The position numbers and the translations under genes are program-made. The notes below the pieces were generated by a model. That model did not search any database. It was given only the letters and a program-made list of their open reading frames with translations, and was not told where the DNA came from. DNA of 64,000 nucleotides from Sulfitobacter noctilucicola (lineage in GTDB: Bacteria; Pseudomonadota; Alphaproteobacteria; Rhodobacterales; Rhodobacteraceae): positions 2,790,001 to 2,854,000 of the forward strand of contig NZ_JASD01000008.1 in assembly GCF_000622385.1 (NCBI RefSeq), read 5' to 3'. Of this stretch, positions 19,490 through 28,934 are shown piece by piece; position 1 is the first letter of the stretch; each line of letters begins with the position of its first letter.

Positions 19490-20519
19490 AACGGATCCTT
19501 GGGTCTAGCAGGCCGTAAAGGATATCGGCGATGAGGTTGAACAGAACGATGAGGATCGCAAAGATAAAGGTAAGCGTCATCACCATTGGCAGATCGTTGG
19601 CAAAAAGCGCCGTCAAAAGAAGCTGGCCGATGCCATTCACCTTAAAGACGTTCTCGGTGATGATCGCGCCGCCAAAGATCGCGGGCATGCCAAGGGCAAT
19701 GACTGTGACCACGGGGATCATTGAGTTGCGCAGCACATGGACCATAACAACGACACCCTCTCGTAGACCCTTGGCGCGCGCGGTGCGCACATAATCCTGG
19801 TTGAGATTGTCGAGCATGGCACCGCGCATGTAGCGGCTGATCTGGGCGGTGGTTTGCAGGGCCAACACCATGACCGGCATGATCATCTGGTAGAATTGCA
19901 CTTTGAAGCTTTCCCAGTCGGTCACCACATGAGTGGTGTCATAGATCGACGGGAGCCATCCCAGATAAACCGAGAAGATCACGATGAGCAGGGGGCCTGT
20001 AAAGAAGGGCGGGATCGAGAAGCCGACCATGGTGACAAAGGTACCGGCCTGATCAAAGACCGAGTAGTGGCGATAAGCCGAATAAATGCCGATGGGGATC
20101 GCGATGACAATGCCGACGAGGTAGCTAAGGCCGACAACCCAAAGCGTCTGCGGCATGCGCTGGATCACGATGTCCATGACGGGAGAACGGGTCTGCCATG
20201 AGATCACGCGCAGCTCACCGTTGTAGAAAGACGTGTCTGGCAACCAGCCCAAAAGAAAGCTGGTGTTGGTCAGGTAGTCGATGAAAATCTTCGGCTCGAT
20301 CCAGAAGAACTGTATCAACCATTTGTAATACTGGACGTACCACGGCGCACCAAGGCCAAGGGCTTCGCGCATCTTCTGTTTGACTTCGGGCGGTACCGTC
20401 AGGGGCACCTGTGCCATCGGATCACCGGGGGCGAGTTGTAACAGGCCGAAGATGATAAAACTGATAAACAAAAGCGTCGGGATCGACAGGATCAATCGTC
20501 TTAGGGTGAAGGTCAGCAT
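19482..20519 (-). CDS. Peptide-type ABC transporter permease (OppB-like)
   Basis: A 345-residue OppB/DppB-type permease with six predicted helices. It starts MLTFTLRRLILSIPTLLFISFIIFGLLQLAPGDP, the classic N-terminus of this group. The EAA loop is RTARAKGLREGVVVMVHVLRNS. It ends ADILYGLLDPRIRYD. The frame is open upstream to 20621, but those residues are unlike the family and overlap an intergenic hairpin region, so the ATG at 20519 is the start. It acts with the following OppC-like gene and the binding protein upstream. Confidence 0.93.
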   Translation of the reverse strand: MLTFTLRRLILSIPTLLFISFIIFGLLQLAPGDPMAQVPLTVPPEVKQKMREALGLGAPWYVQYYKWLIQFFWIEPKIFIDYLTNTSFLLGWLPDTSFYNGELRVISWQTRSPVMDIVIQRMPQTLWVVGLSYLVGIVIAIPIGIYSAYRHYSVFDQAGTFVTMVGFSIPPFFTGPLLIVIFSVYLGWLPSIYDTTHVVTDWESFKVQFYQMIMPVMVLALQTTAQISRYMRGAMLDNLNQDYVRTARAKGLREGVVVMVHVLRNSMIPVVTVIALGMPAIFGGAIITENVFKVNGIGQLLLTALFANDLPMVMTLTFIFAILIVLFNLIADILYGLLDPRIRYD

Positions 20520-20558
20520 GAATGGCCATCGCCTTTGGTTAGCAGTCTTGAGAAATGT

Positions 20559-20585
20559 GTAAGGTGGGGTCAGACCCCACCTTAC
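20559..20585. repeat. Perfect REP-like palindrome, copy B
   Basis: Two perfect 13-bp arms (GTAAGGTGGGGTC and its complement) flank a single central A, between the binding-protein stop and the OppB-like start. It is the best copy of a palindrome family seen four times in the window. In the mRNA it would form a very stable hairpin. Confidence 0.7.
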
Positions 20586-20596
20586 GAGAGCGCATC

Positions 20597-20616
20597 CGGC
20601 AGGGCGAACCCTGCCG
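20597..20616 (-). promoter_or_regulatory. Second intercistronic hairpin of the ABC operon
   Basis: An 8-bp perfect stem (CGGCAGGG with CCCTGCCG) closes a four-base loop, nine bases from the binding-protein stop at 20625. Together with the palindrome at 20559 it probably protects the upstream mRNA from 3' decay or attenuates transcription, giving excess binding protein over permease. Confidence 0.5.
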
Positions 20617-20624
20617 CACATGCA

Positions 20625-22343
20625 TTACTTCATACGGTACCAGTCCGCCACATTCCAAAGCTCGGAATCCCATGTGTTCAGGATAACGCCACCAAGGGTG
20701 TTGGATGCTGCGGATACACGACCACGGTCAACCAGAGGTACAATTGTCATTGTGTCTTTGGTGATGATCTCGTTCAGACGCTTGGCAATTTCGCCGCGCT
20801 TGTCGAGTTCGCCGGTGCGGGACAGTTCGTCCAGCAGGGTGTCGTATTCTTCGTTGCAGAAGCGGTTGATGTTTTCACCCTGCCACTGTGAAGATGGCTT
20901 GGGTTCGTTGCCACAACGGTAGGCCGACAGATACGCCTGCGGGTCTGTGCCGTCGAAGTTGTTCGCGTACATTTCGACGTCCGCATAGAACTTCTGGAAG
21001 GTGTCAGGGGAACCCGGGTCACCACCAAAGAAGACAGACGCATCAAGGTTACGCAGCTCGGTTTCAACACCGATCTGGCTCCACCAGTCTTTGATCAACG
21101 CCTGGAAATCCTGACGGACAGCGTTTGTTGATGTCTGGTACAGCAGGGACAGCTTCATGCCGTCCTTTTCGCGCACGCCGTCACCGTCGGTGTCGGTCCA
21201 GCCAGCTTCTTCGAGCAGTGCTTTTGCACCTTCGATGTCCTGCGTCAGACACTCTGTGTTGTCGGAGGCATAAAGCGCAGGGGCAGGGACCAGGTTACAG
21301 GTCGGACGACCAGCCTGACCGTAGCCAACTTCGACCAGCAAAGGACGGTCGATTGCCATGGAAAGTGCTTTGCGCACGTTGAAATCCGACAGGATCGGGT
21401 GTGGATGCGCCACGGTGGACCGCTCGCCTTCCGGCAGATCGGGGGACGGGTTGGTCATGTTCATCTCGATACGCTCGACCAGTGTGCCGAATGCGGAGAT
21501 TGGTGTGCCTTTGCCCGCTTCAGCCATTTTGGCCAGAACATCGGGTGCCAGCTGCATGTTCCAAGCGTAGTCGAATTCGCCTGTTTCCATTACTGCACGG
21601 CCGGCTGCAACAGCGTCGCCACCGCCTTTGAAGGTGAGTGAAGCGAATGCAGGCTTGCCCTCATGGCGGAAGTTCTCGTTCGCGGCCATCGTGATCACGT
21701 CGTTTGGACGGAATTCGGTGACTGTGAAGGGACCTGTGCCGATCGGGTTGAAGTTTGCTTCTGTACACTCAGGCGCCTTGGCACCGAGGCAGTCAGCGAA
21801 CTGTGCTTTTTGCAGGATCGGGGATTGTGCGCCCATGAAAGGGCCATATGGGTTTGGCTTCGCTTCGGAGAAGGTCACTTTAACCGTCATGTCGTCGATG
21901 GCTTCCACGCTGGACACGCCGTCAAACTTTGACGCCTGTGCGCAACCGCCTTCGGGGTGCATGCAGTATTCGGCTGTGAAAACAAGGTCAGCAGATGTGA
22001 CAGGCGTGCCATCGGACCACTGCATGCCGTCTGCGATTTTCCATGTGATGGACGTCAGGTCTTCGGAAACACCGCCGTTTTCAACTGTTGGGATTTCTGC
22101 TGCCAGATAAGGCACAAGCGCGCCTGTTTCGTCGTAGCGGCCCATCGGCTCAAGCACGAGAGACGCTGATTCCAAATCTTTGGTGCCGCCGGACAGATAG
22201 GGGTTCAGGATCGATGGCGCCTGCCAATAGATGATTTTCACTTCACCATCACGGCCGCGCTCACCTTCATGGCCATCAGCCATAACCATGGGGGCAAATG
22301 CGGTTGACGCAATCGCACCCATTAAAAGGGTTCGTAGTTTCAT
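20625..22343 (-). CDS. ABC transporter substrate-binding protein (SBP family 5)
   Basis: A 572-residue periplasmic binding protein for peptides or similar solutes. Residues 1-22 form a signal peptide without a lipobox cysteine (ASTAFAPMVMA then DGHEGE), so it is probably soluble in the periplasm. The domain starts VKIIYWQAPSILNPYLSGGTKD and contains the family 5 patterns WSDGTPVTSADLVFT and FNVRKALSMAIDRP. The ATG at 22343 has a GGAGA site. It is the first gene of the operon; two hairpins separate it from the permeases. The ligand cannot be read from sequence. Confidence 0.92.
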   Translation of the reverse strand: MKLRTLLMGAIASTAFAPMVMADGHEGERGRDGEVKIIYWQAPSILNPYLSGGTKDLESASLVLEPMGRYDETGALVPYLAAEIPTVENGGVSEDLTSITWKIADGMQWSDGTPVTSADLVFTAEYCMHPEGGCAQASKFDGVSSVEAIDDMTVKVTFSEAKPNPYGPFMGAQSPILQKAQFADCLGAKAPECTEANFNPIGTGPFTVTEFRPNDVITMAANENFRHEGKPAFASLTFKGGGDAVAAGRAVMETGEFDYAWNMQLAPDVLAKMAEAGKGTPISAFGTLVERIEMNMTNPSPDLPEGERSTVAHPHPILSDFNVRKALSMAIDRPLLVEVGYGQAGRPTCNLVPAPALYASDNTECLTQDIEGAKALLEEAGWTDTDGDGVREKDGMKLSLLYQTSTNAVRQDFQALIKDWWSQIGVETELRNLDASVFFGGDPGSPDTFQKFYADVEMYANNFDGTDPQAYLSAYRCGNEPKPSSQWQGENINRFCNEEYDTLLDELSRTGELDKRGEIAKRLNEIITKDTMTIVPLVDRGRVSAASNTLGGVILNTWDSELWNVADWYRMK

Positions 22344-22652
22344 TCGTACTCTCCATGTTGGACACGATTTCCGCGTGTCGCGTTTTGGGGCAATGCTGCC
22401 CATCTTGCATGATCACTCCGGGGATGACTTTAACTACGTCAGGTAACCATAGGTAAACATGGGACAACTGACTCGTTTGTTTCACACACCCCCAGAGCGC
22501 ATGGGCGCAATGACACCAACTTTCGTGCAAATTGCAACCCTTCTCATGAGCCGATTGCAAAAAGCGCCCGAAAAGGCGGCGGCTGTTTGACCTGCGCTGG
22601 CAATAGCCTTAGCTTCGCCCGATGAACGCTGAAAAAAGCGACAGGGGATAGT
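22344..22652. other. Divergent regulatory region of the ABC system
   Basis: This 309-bp gap separates the minus-strand binding-protein/permease operon from the plus-strand ATPase and must hold promoters for both. A weak plus-strand candidate is TTGACC at 22587-22592 with TAGCTT 17 bases downstream. Two ATTGCAA repeats lie near 22526-22560. No clear operator is visible. Confidence 0.35.
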
Positions 22653-24485
22653 ATGCTCGACCAGACAAACGTAGCGCCGATTGCACAAATTCAGGGGCTC
22701 CGCGTTGAATTTCAGACGAAAGACGGCCCTGTCGTAGGGGTTGAGAATGTCAGCTTTGACATCAATCCAGGCGAAACTGTTTGTGTGGTGGGCGAATCTG
22801 GGTCGGGAAAATCGGTCTCATCGCTTTCGCTGATGCGCCTTGTCGAATACGGCGGAGGTGAAATTGCCGGTGGGCGCCTATTATTTGATCGCTCGAACGG
22901 CGACCAGATTGATCTGGCCGAAACGTCTACTTCAGACATGCGCCGCATCAGGGGCAACGAGATCGGAATGATCTTTCAGGAGCCTATGACGGCGCTTAAT
23001 CCGGTGTTTACTGTCGGCAAGCAACTGACAGAAGGATTGCGCCTCCATAAGGGTATGAGCAAGCGGGCCGCCGAAGCCCGTGCGCTGGAACTGATGACGC
23101 AAGTGCGCATCCCCGAGCCCGAGCGGCGGCTGAAGCAGTATCCTCACGAATTGTCCGGCGGCATGCGCCAGCGCGTTGTGATCGCGATGGCACTGGCCTG
23201 TGAGCCGCGTCTCTTGATCGCGGACGAGCCGACGACGGCGCTGGACGTGACCATCCAAGCGGAAATCCTTGCCCTGATGGACCGCCTCAAGCGTGAGACC
23301 GGGACAGCCGTGATGTTTATCACCCACGACATGGCGGTTGTGGCGCAGATGGCCGACCGCGTGGTCGTCATGTACCGCGGCAACAAAGTAGAGGAAGGCA
23401 CGGTCCAAGAGATATTCGAAGACCCGCAGCATGGGTACACCAAAGCCCTGTTGGCTGCTGTGCCGAAGCTTGGTGAAATGACGGGCAGACAATACCCGGA
23501 GCCGATGAAGTTGTTGGGGAGCGAAGACAAGCCCATCGAGCCGATCAAAGGCACCGAAGAGGTGCTGCTGGAGGTGAAAAACCTGACCACGCGCTTTCCG
23601 GTGAAGGGTGGGTTTTTCCGCCGCACTGTGGCGAATGTGCATGCCGTCGAAGACCTCTCTTTTACCATCAACAAGGGCCAGACACTGAGCCTTGTGGGCG
23701 AATCGGGATGCGGCAAATCTACGGCAGGCCGCTCGATTCTCCGGCTTGTTGAGCCGCAGTCAGGATCCATCAATCTGGGTGGCAAGGACATCATGGCACT
23801 GAACCAGCGTGATCTGCGTACGGCGCGGCTGGACATGCAGATGATTTTTCAGGATCCCTTCGCCTCTCTGAACCCTCAAATGCAGCTGGCGGATCAGGTG
23901 GCCGAACCGATCTACAATTTCGGAACGCTTAAAGGCAAGGCGGTTCAGGAGCGTGTCGAGATGCTGTTTGACCGGGTCGAGCTGCCCCGCAGCTTCATGC
24001 GCCGGTTCCCGCATGAATTGTCCGGCGGTCAGCGCCAGCGTGTGGCGATTGCCCGCGCGCTCGCACTGAACCCCAAGCTGATTATCGCGGACGAAGCGGT
24101 GTCGGCGCTGGACGTGTCGGTGCAGGCGCAGGTGCTGAACCTGATGATGGAGCTGCAACAGGAAATGGGCCTGAGCTTCTTGTTCATCAGCCATGACATG
24201 GCGGTGGTCGAACGCGTCAGCCATTATGTCGGCGTGATGTATCTTGGCCGGATCGTAGAGTGGGGTACACGCAGTCAGGTTTTCGAGAATCCGTTGCACA
24301 GCTACACGCAGGCTTTGATGAAGGCCGTCCCGATTGCCGATCCTCGCAAACGCAAGGACGAGAAAGATCTGAACTTCAAGCCGATCCCGTCGCCCATTCA
24401 TTCAACCCGCTATGTCGCCGAGCCGTCCGAATATGTTGAGGTCGATCCGGGACACCACTTGCTGGTAACGGACAGTGGTTACTAG
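22653..24485 (+). CDS. Fused double ABC ATPase (OppD-OppF type)
   Basis: A 610-residue protein with two complete ATPase domains. First domain: Walker A GESGSGKS at 47-54, signature LSGGMRQR near 166, then [13 protein letters not shown]. Second: Walker [10 protein letters not shown] near 350, signature LSGGQRQR near 455, then [13 protein letters not shown] (alanine in place of the usual proline). Each domain is followed by an oligopeptide-type C-terminal segment. It should energise the permeases encoded divergently at 18491-20519. A GGGGA ribosome site precedes the ATG. Confidence 0.95.
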   Translation: MLDQTNVAPIAQIQGLRVEFQTKDGPVVGVENVSFDINPGETVCVVGESGSGKSVSSLSLMRLVEYGGGEIAGGRLLFDRSNGDQIDLAETSTSDMRRIRGNEIGMIFQEPMTALNPVFTVGKQLTEGLRLHKGMSKRAAEARALELMTQVRIPEPERRLKQYPHELSGGMRQRVVIAMALACEPRLLIADEPTTALDVTIQAEILALMDRLKRETGTAVMFITHDMAVVAQMADRVVVMYRGNKVEEGTVQEIFEDPQHGYTKALLAAVPKLGEMTGRQYPEPMKLLGSEDKPIEPIKGTEEVLLEVKNLTTRFPVKGGFFRRTVANVHAVEDLSFTINKGQTLSLVGESGCGKSTAGRSILRLVEPQSGSINLGGKDIMALNQRDLRTARLDMQMIFQDPFASLNPQMQLADQVAEPIYNFGTLKGKAVQERVEMLFDRVELPRSFMRRFPHELSGGQRQRVAIARALALNPKLIIADEAVSALDVSVQAQVLNLMMELQQEMGLSFLFISHDMAVVERVSHYVGVMYLGRIVEWGTRSQVFENPLHSYTQALMKAVPIADPRKRKDEKDLNFKPIPSPIHSTRYVAEPSEYVEVDPGHHLLVTDSGY

Positions 24486-24513
24486 GCCCGCGGCATAACG
24501 TGCACGAAAGAAA

Positions 24514-24924
24514 CTAGCGCATCAGGCGGCAGGTGTACTTGCCATTTCCGGTGCCTAATTTCGATTCCCACTTCCGGCAATTCTCCAACGCCTTGATGTG
24601 TGCGGTGTTTTCGTTGGTGTGCCACGCATAGCCACACCCCCTAATCCCCGTAATGGTAGGGGCTTTGCGGCCTGCGAATGCAAAATGGTAGGCGGGGTAG
24701 TCGCTTGCGATCTTCGCTAATTCTTTGCGGACGTTGCTGCAGCTGAAGACCTTTCCTGCCGCTTCCTTGATCCTGCCCCTGATTTCTTTGGATTGCGCCT
24801 GCGTTTGCGCGTGGCCGGCGGCCGGGAAAGCGCTGTGAGCCGCGACACATGCAACAACCATCAGCAACATGCCAAAACTTCGCGGGGCGCGTGCATTTCG
24901 ATGCCTTTGGGCCTGTACCATCAT
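24514..24924 (-). CDS. Small secreted cysteine-containing protein
   Basis: A 136-residue protein with a signal peptide (hydrophobic core FGMLLMVVACVAAHSAF, cleavage near GHAQT). The mature part has four cysteines and a C-terminal pattern GCGYAWHTNENTAHIKALENCRKW, which recalls small secreted repeat-type domains, but I cannot assign a family. Two starts are reasonable: ATG at 24939, and ATG at 24924, which has a GGAG site nine bases upstream and is preferred. It faces the ATPase gene tail-to-tail. Confidence 0.55.
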   Translation of the reverse strand: MMVQAQRHRNARAPRSFGMLLMVVACVAAHSAFPAAGHAQTQAQSKEIRGRIKEAAGKVFSCSNVRKELAKIASDYPAYHFAFAGRKAPTITGIRGCGYAWHTNENTAHIKALENCRKWESKLGTGNGKYTCRLMR

Positions 24925-25014
24925 CGCAATCTGCTCCATGTTCGTGACATGCGTCTTCAACAGACATGATGAAGACTGAAAAATCCAACCCGCCACTTTG
25001 CCAAAGGAAAAACC

Positions 25015-26175
25015 TTGCCTGTTCGGTTATCCCCGTTTGAATTGATGGAAAAGCTGATCAGCTTTCCAACCGTAAGTCGAGACACCAATATCCCGTTGAT
25101 TGACTGGGTGGCGGAGTATCTCGACAGTCATGGCATCGAAAGCCACCGCTACATCGACCCCGATCAACCCAAGCATGCGCTTTTTGCCCATGTCGGGCCG
25201 TGGGAAGAGGGCGCGATTGTTCTTTCGGGGCACACGGATGTGGTGCCGGTAGATGGTCAGCCGTGGGACACCGATCCTTTCAGCGTGGTCGAAAAGGACG
25301 GCAAATACTACGGACGCGGCACCTGCGATATGAAAGGGTTCGATGCGCTTGCGATTTGGGCTCTGGTCGAGGGAAAATATGACGGTCTTGCGCGGCCGCT
25401 GCAGATCGCGCTCAGCTTTGACGAAGAGGTCGGGTGCACCGGCGCACCACCGATGATTAAAGCGATGCAACCGGTACTGCCCAAAGGTTCTGCCGCGATT
25501 ATCGGTGAGCCGTCCACGATGCAGGCTGTCACCGGCCACAAGGGTGGCACGGGGTTCAATACGCATGTTGTGGGGTTTGAGGTGCACTCGTCCCTTCTGC
25601 ATACGGGCGTGAACGCGATCATGGCGGGGGCCAAGCTGATCGAATGGGCCAACGAGATGAATACTGAAAACATGGCGGCCAAGCCGACCGATCTTGCGGC
25701 GATGTTCGAGCCGCCCTTTACCACGGTTCACGTCGGCATGATCGAGGGCGGGACGGCTCATAACATCACGGCCAAGGACTGTAAGTTCGCGATGGATTTC
25801 CGCGTGGTGCCCGGTGAGGACAAGGAAAAGTGGGCTACAGCCTATCTGGAGAAAGTGCGCGAGGTCGAGGCGCAGATGCAGGCCGTAGTGCCGCAAACGC
25901 GGATCGACATCACGCCGCGCTTTGATGTGCCTGCGCTACAACCCGAATCCGATGGCGCAGCTGAGACTTTGGTGCGCCAGATCACGGGTGACAACGCCAG
26001 CCACAAGGTCAGCTACGGCACCGAGGCTGGCCAATTTCAGGAAGCAGGCTATTCCGCTGTGATTTGCGGACCCGGTGACATTGCTCAGGCTCACCAGCCG
26101 AACGAATTCATCGAGGTGGCGCAGTTCGAAGCGGGTCATGACTTTATGCGCAAACTGTTGGCGCGATTGGCATGA
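25015..26175 (+). CDS. argE: Acetylornithine deacetylase-type M20 peptidase
   Basis: A 386-residue metallohydrolase of the ArgE group, which removes acetyl from N2-acetylornithine or related N-acyl amino acids. Metal-site motifs: LSGHTDVVPVDGQPWDTDPF, GRGTCDMKGFDA and the catalytic glutamates of DEEVGCTGA. A dimerisation domain follows (HSSLLHTGVNAI). The C-terminal YGTEAGQFQEAGY and DIAQAHQPNEF complete the site. The start is TTG with an AAAGGA site. Its place between a peptide ABC transporter and an amino-acid-oxidase-like gene suggests a catabolic role rather than, or as well as, arginine synthesis. Confidence 0.88.
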   Translation: MPVRLSPFELMEKLISFPTVSRDTNIPLIDWVAEYLDSHGIESHRYIDPDQPKHALFAHVGPWEEGAIVLSGHTDVVPVDGQPWDTDPFSVVEKDGKYYGRGTCDMKGFDALAIWALVEGKYDGLARPLQIALSFDEEVGCTGAPPMIKAMQPVLPKGSAAIIGEPSTMQAVTGHKGGTGFNTHVVGFEVHSSLLHTGVNAIMAGAKLIEWANEMNTENMAAKPTDLAAMFEPPFTTVHVGMIEGGTAHNITAKDCKFAMDFRVVPGEDKEKWATAYLEKVREVEAQMQAVVPQTRIDITPRFDVPALQPESDGAAETLVRQITGDNASHKVSYGTEAGQFQEAGYSAVICGPGDIAQAHQPNEFIEVAQFEAGHDFMRKLLARLA

Positions 26176-26176
26176 G

Positions 26177-26208
26177 CGGAGGGTGGGCGATACGTCCACC
26201 TTCCGTTT
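26177..26208. repeat. REP-like palindrome, copy C, possible argE terminator
   Basis: CGGAGGGTGG and CCACCTTCCG arms (one G-T wobble) enclose a nine-base loop, directly after the argE stop and followed by TTT. It shares the GGTGG/CCACCTT core of the other copies and could also end transcription. Confidence 0.5.
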
Positions 26209-26251
26209 GCCCGCGTAATGTGCAGCAGCGCTGCACCGTTGGTTTGATGTT

Positions 26252-27601
26252 ATGAGCCATCCATTCGTTATCTCTGAGAGCTCTCCGCTGACGTACGGCG
26301 GACCTCTGCCCGAACAGGCAGAAGTAGTTATTATTGGTGGCGGTGTGATCGGCATTTGTACGGCGATTGAACTGGCGCAGCTTGGCCATGACGTCGTTGT
26401 ACTTGAAAAGGGCCGCATTGCGGGCGAGCAATCGTCGCGAAATTGGGGCTGGATTCGCCAGCAGGGCCGTGACCCCGACGAACTGCCGATCATGGTGGAT
26501 GCGATTCACGGTTGGAAAGACCTTGCCAGCCGCACAAATGTGGATTTCGGCCTGCGCCAGACCGGCGTGACATATCTGGCGAAAACGGCTTCTGATATGG
26601 CGGGGTATGAGCGGTGGTTACCCCATGCCAAGGCCCATGGCGTCGATACTAAAATTCTGAACAGTAGCGAGGCCGCGGCCATGCTCCCCGGTCTCAGCCA
26701 TGCCGTGGCCGGTGCGTTGGTCACCCCCTCTGACATGCGGGCAGAACCTTGGCTGGCCGTGCCGGCCCTTGCCGGTATTGCTGCGCGCGCCGGTATAAGG
26801 CTGCTTGAAAACTGCGCGGTGCGGATGCTGGACCTTGCCGCAGGCCGTGTCGCGGGTGTGATGACCGAGCGCGGTCGGATCCACGCTTCGACGGTGGTGT
26901 TGGCCGGTGGCGCGTGGTCATCGCTGTTTTTGCGCAATCACGGTGTGGGCCTTCCGCAACTCGCAGTCCGCGAAAGCGTCGTGGCGACCCATCCGTTGCC
27001 GGATATCCACAGTGGGGCAGCAGCAGACGACAAGGTTGCCTTCCGGCGCAGGACTGATGGCGGATATACGTTGGCACCTTCGGGTGTTGCAGAGCTTTAT
27101 ATCGGACCGGATGCGTTTCGTGCTTTGCCTGCCTATCTGCCCCAACTCAGGGCGGCTCCTTTTAACCAGCAGTATCTGGCCGCAGCGCCCAGGGGTTTTC
27201 CAGATGCATGGGGCACGCCCCGTCGGTGGACAGAAGATGAGATCACGCCGTTTGAGCGAATGAGAGTGTTGAACCCCACACCCAATAGTCGCCATTTGTC
27301 GCGACTGGTCCGGCGCTTTGCGGCGTTGTTTCCGGCGCTCCCGCCTGTGCGTGTCAAAGCCACGTGGGCGGGAATGATAGATACCATGCCTGATGTTGTG
27401 CCGGTGGTGGATCATTGTGCAGAATTGCCGGGGCTGGTTATCGGGACGGGGATGTCGGGCCATGGCTTCGGCATTGGGCCGGGCATCGGGCAGGTCCTGG
27501 CAGGTCTGGTGCGCGGCGATACCCCGCGCCATGATCTGTCACGTTTCAGGGCCAACCGGTTCAGGGATGGATCAAAGATCAAGCTCAGTCCCGGTGTATA
27601 A
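26252..27601 (+). CDS. FAD-dependent oxidoreductase (DAO family)
   Basis: A 449-residue flavoprotein of the D-amino acid oxidase-like group. The dinucleotide motif EVVIIGGGVIGICTAIELAQ is at about 25, followed by VVVLEKGRIAGEQSSRNWGWIRQQGRD, a pattern common in marine bacterial amine and amino-acid dehydrogenases. Near the end, VKATWAGMIDTMPDVVPVVD and GTGMSGHGFGIGPGIGQ contact the cofactor. No signal peptide is seen. It probably oxidises an amino acid or amine released by the neighbouring ArgE-type and aminoacylase enzymes; the substrate is inferred from context only. Confidence 0.85.
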   Translation: MSHPFVISESSPLTYGGPLPEQAEVVIIGGGVIGICTAIELAQLGHDVVVLEKGRIAGEQSSRNWGWIRQQGRDPDELPIMVDAIHGWKDLASRTNVDFGLRQTGVTYLAKTASDMAGYERWLPHAKAHGVDTKILNSSEAAAMLPGLSHAVAGALVTPSDMRAEPWLAVPALAGIAARAGIRLLENCAVRMLDLAAGRVAGVMTERGRIHASTVVLAGGAWSSLFLRNHGVGLPQLAVRESVVATHPLPDIHSGAAADDKVAFRRRTDGGYTLAPSGVAELYIGPDAFRALPAYLPQLRAAPFNQQYLAAAPRGFPDAWGTPRRWTEDEITPFERMRVLNPTPNSRHLSRLVRRFAALFPALPPVRVKATWAGMIDTMPDVVPVVDHCAELPGLVIGTGMSGHGFGIGPGIGQVLAGLVRGDTPRHDLSRFRANRFRDGSKIKLSPGV

Positions 27602-27637
27602 GCATTTCAAAAATTGACTTTTATCAGGAGTAGTACG

Positions 27638-28807
27638 ATGCCCATCAAGAACCGTTTCGCCGAGACACACGCCGAAATTACAGCGTGGCGCAGGCATCTG
27701 CACCAGTATCCCGAGTTGCAGTTTGACGAGCATGAGACCGCCAAGTTCGTCGTGGACAAGTTGCGCAGCTTTGGCATCACGGACATCACTACAGGGATCG
27801 GCCAGACGGGTGTCGTGGCCGTGATTGAAGGCCGTCAGACAACCTCTGGTCGCGCCATCGGTCTGCGCGCGGATATGGATGCGCTGCCCATTATGGAGGC
27901 CACGGGGCTTGAGTATGCCTCAAAGGTGCCGGGCAAGATGCATGCTTGCGGGCATGACGGGCATACCGCGATGTTGCTGGGTGCAGCGCAATATCTGGCA
28001 GAGACACGGAATTTTGACGGACGCGTAGTGCTGATCTTTCAACCCGCCGAAGAGGGCGGCGGCGGTGGCAACGAAATGGTCAAAGAAGGATTGATGGACC
28101 GCTGGGGTATTGACGAGGTCTACGGCATGCACAACATGCCCGATTACCCTGTCGGGCAATTTGCCATCCGCAAGGGTGCTCTGCTGGCTGCTGCTGACCA
28201 GTTCGACATTGTAATCGACGGGCAGGGCGGTCACGCGGCTGCCCCGCATGAGGCGGTGGACAGCAATCTGGCGGCAGCGCAGGTGGTCGTGGCTTTGCAA
28301 AGCATCGCGAGCCGAAATGTCGATCCGGTCAAACAGGTCGTCGTGTCCGTCTGTACCATGCGCTCGGACACGGACAGCCACAATGTGCTGCCTCAGACCG
28401 TAAAGCTGCGCGGGACGGTGCGCACGCTGGATGAAGATGTGCGCGATCTGGCCGAAGCGCGCCTGCGCGATATTGTCACCCATACTGCTGCGGCGCATCA
28501 GTGTCGCGCAGAGATCGAATATGAACGCGGCTATCCCGTGACCGTCAACCACGATGCCGAGACGGATTTTGCGGCGGACGCAGCAGAGAAAGTCAGCCCC
28601 GGGGTCTGGCGTGACACGCCGCCCATTATGGCGGGCGAGGATTTCTCCTACATGCTGAACACGCGGCCGGGTGCGTATATGATGATCGGCAACGGCGAAG
28701 AGGGCGCAACCGTCCACCACCCGATGTATGATTTCAACGATGAGGCAATCCCTGCGGGCTGTTCGTGGTTTGCTGAAGTCGTAGAGACGCGCCTCAAGGC
28801 CAGCTGA
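27638..28807 (+). CDS. M20 aminoacylase/hippurate hydrolase-type amidohydrolase
   Basis: A 389-residue metal-dependent amidohydrolase (M20D). Metal and catalytic motifs: GLRADMDALPI, MHACGHDGHTAMLLGAA and the glutamates of FQPAEEGGGGG. The lid domain has GQGGHAAAPHEAVD, and the C-terminus MAGEDFSYML and GAYMMIGNG. Members hydrolyse N-acyl amino acids such as hippurate or N-acetyl amino acids. An AGGAG site precedes the ATG at 27638. It lies 36 bp after the FAD oxidoreductase, probably in one operon. A close paralogue is at 38441-39604. Confidence 0.9.
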   Translation: MPIKNRFAETHAEITAWRRHLHQYPELQFDEHETAKFVVDKLRSFGITDITTGIGQTGVVAVIEGRQTTSGRAIGLRADMDALPIMEATGLEYASKVPGKMHACGHDGHTAMLLGAAQYLAETRNFDGRVVLIFQPAEEGGGGGNEMVKEGLMDRWGIDEVYGMHNMPDYPVGQFAIRKGALLAAADQFDIVIDGQGGHAAAPHEAVDSNLAAAQVVVALQSIASRNVDPVKQVVVSVCTMRSDTDSHNVLPQTVKLRGTVRTLDEDVRDLAEARLRDIVTHTAAAHQCRAEIEYERGYPVTVNHDAETDFAADAAEKVSPGVWRDTPPIMAGEDFSYMLNTRPGAYMMIGNGEEGATVHHPMYDFNDEAIPAGCSWFAEVVETRLKAS

Positions 28808-28840
28808 TAACTCACGGCTATGACAGGCCGTTCACCCGAG

Positions 28841-28885
28841 GCAGTGGAGGGCATATGGCGAAATCCACTGCTTCTTAATGTTTTG
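28841..28885 (+). terminator. Terminator after the aminoacylase gene
   Basis: An 8-bp perfect stem (GCAGTGGA with TCCACTGC) with a 15-base loop is followed by TTCTTAATGTTTT. It lies 33 bp after the stop of the aminoacylase gene. A second inverted repeat (GGTCTTTC/GAAAGACC, 28885-28920) sits between it and the convergent SDR gene. Confidence 0.55.
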
Positions 28886-28934
28886 GTCTTTCTGCCGTAT
28901 GAAAGTCGCGCGGAAAGACCAGCCTGCTAAATTC

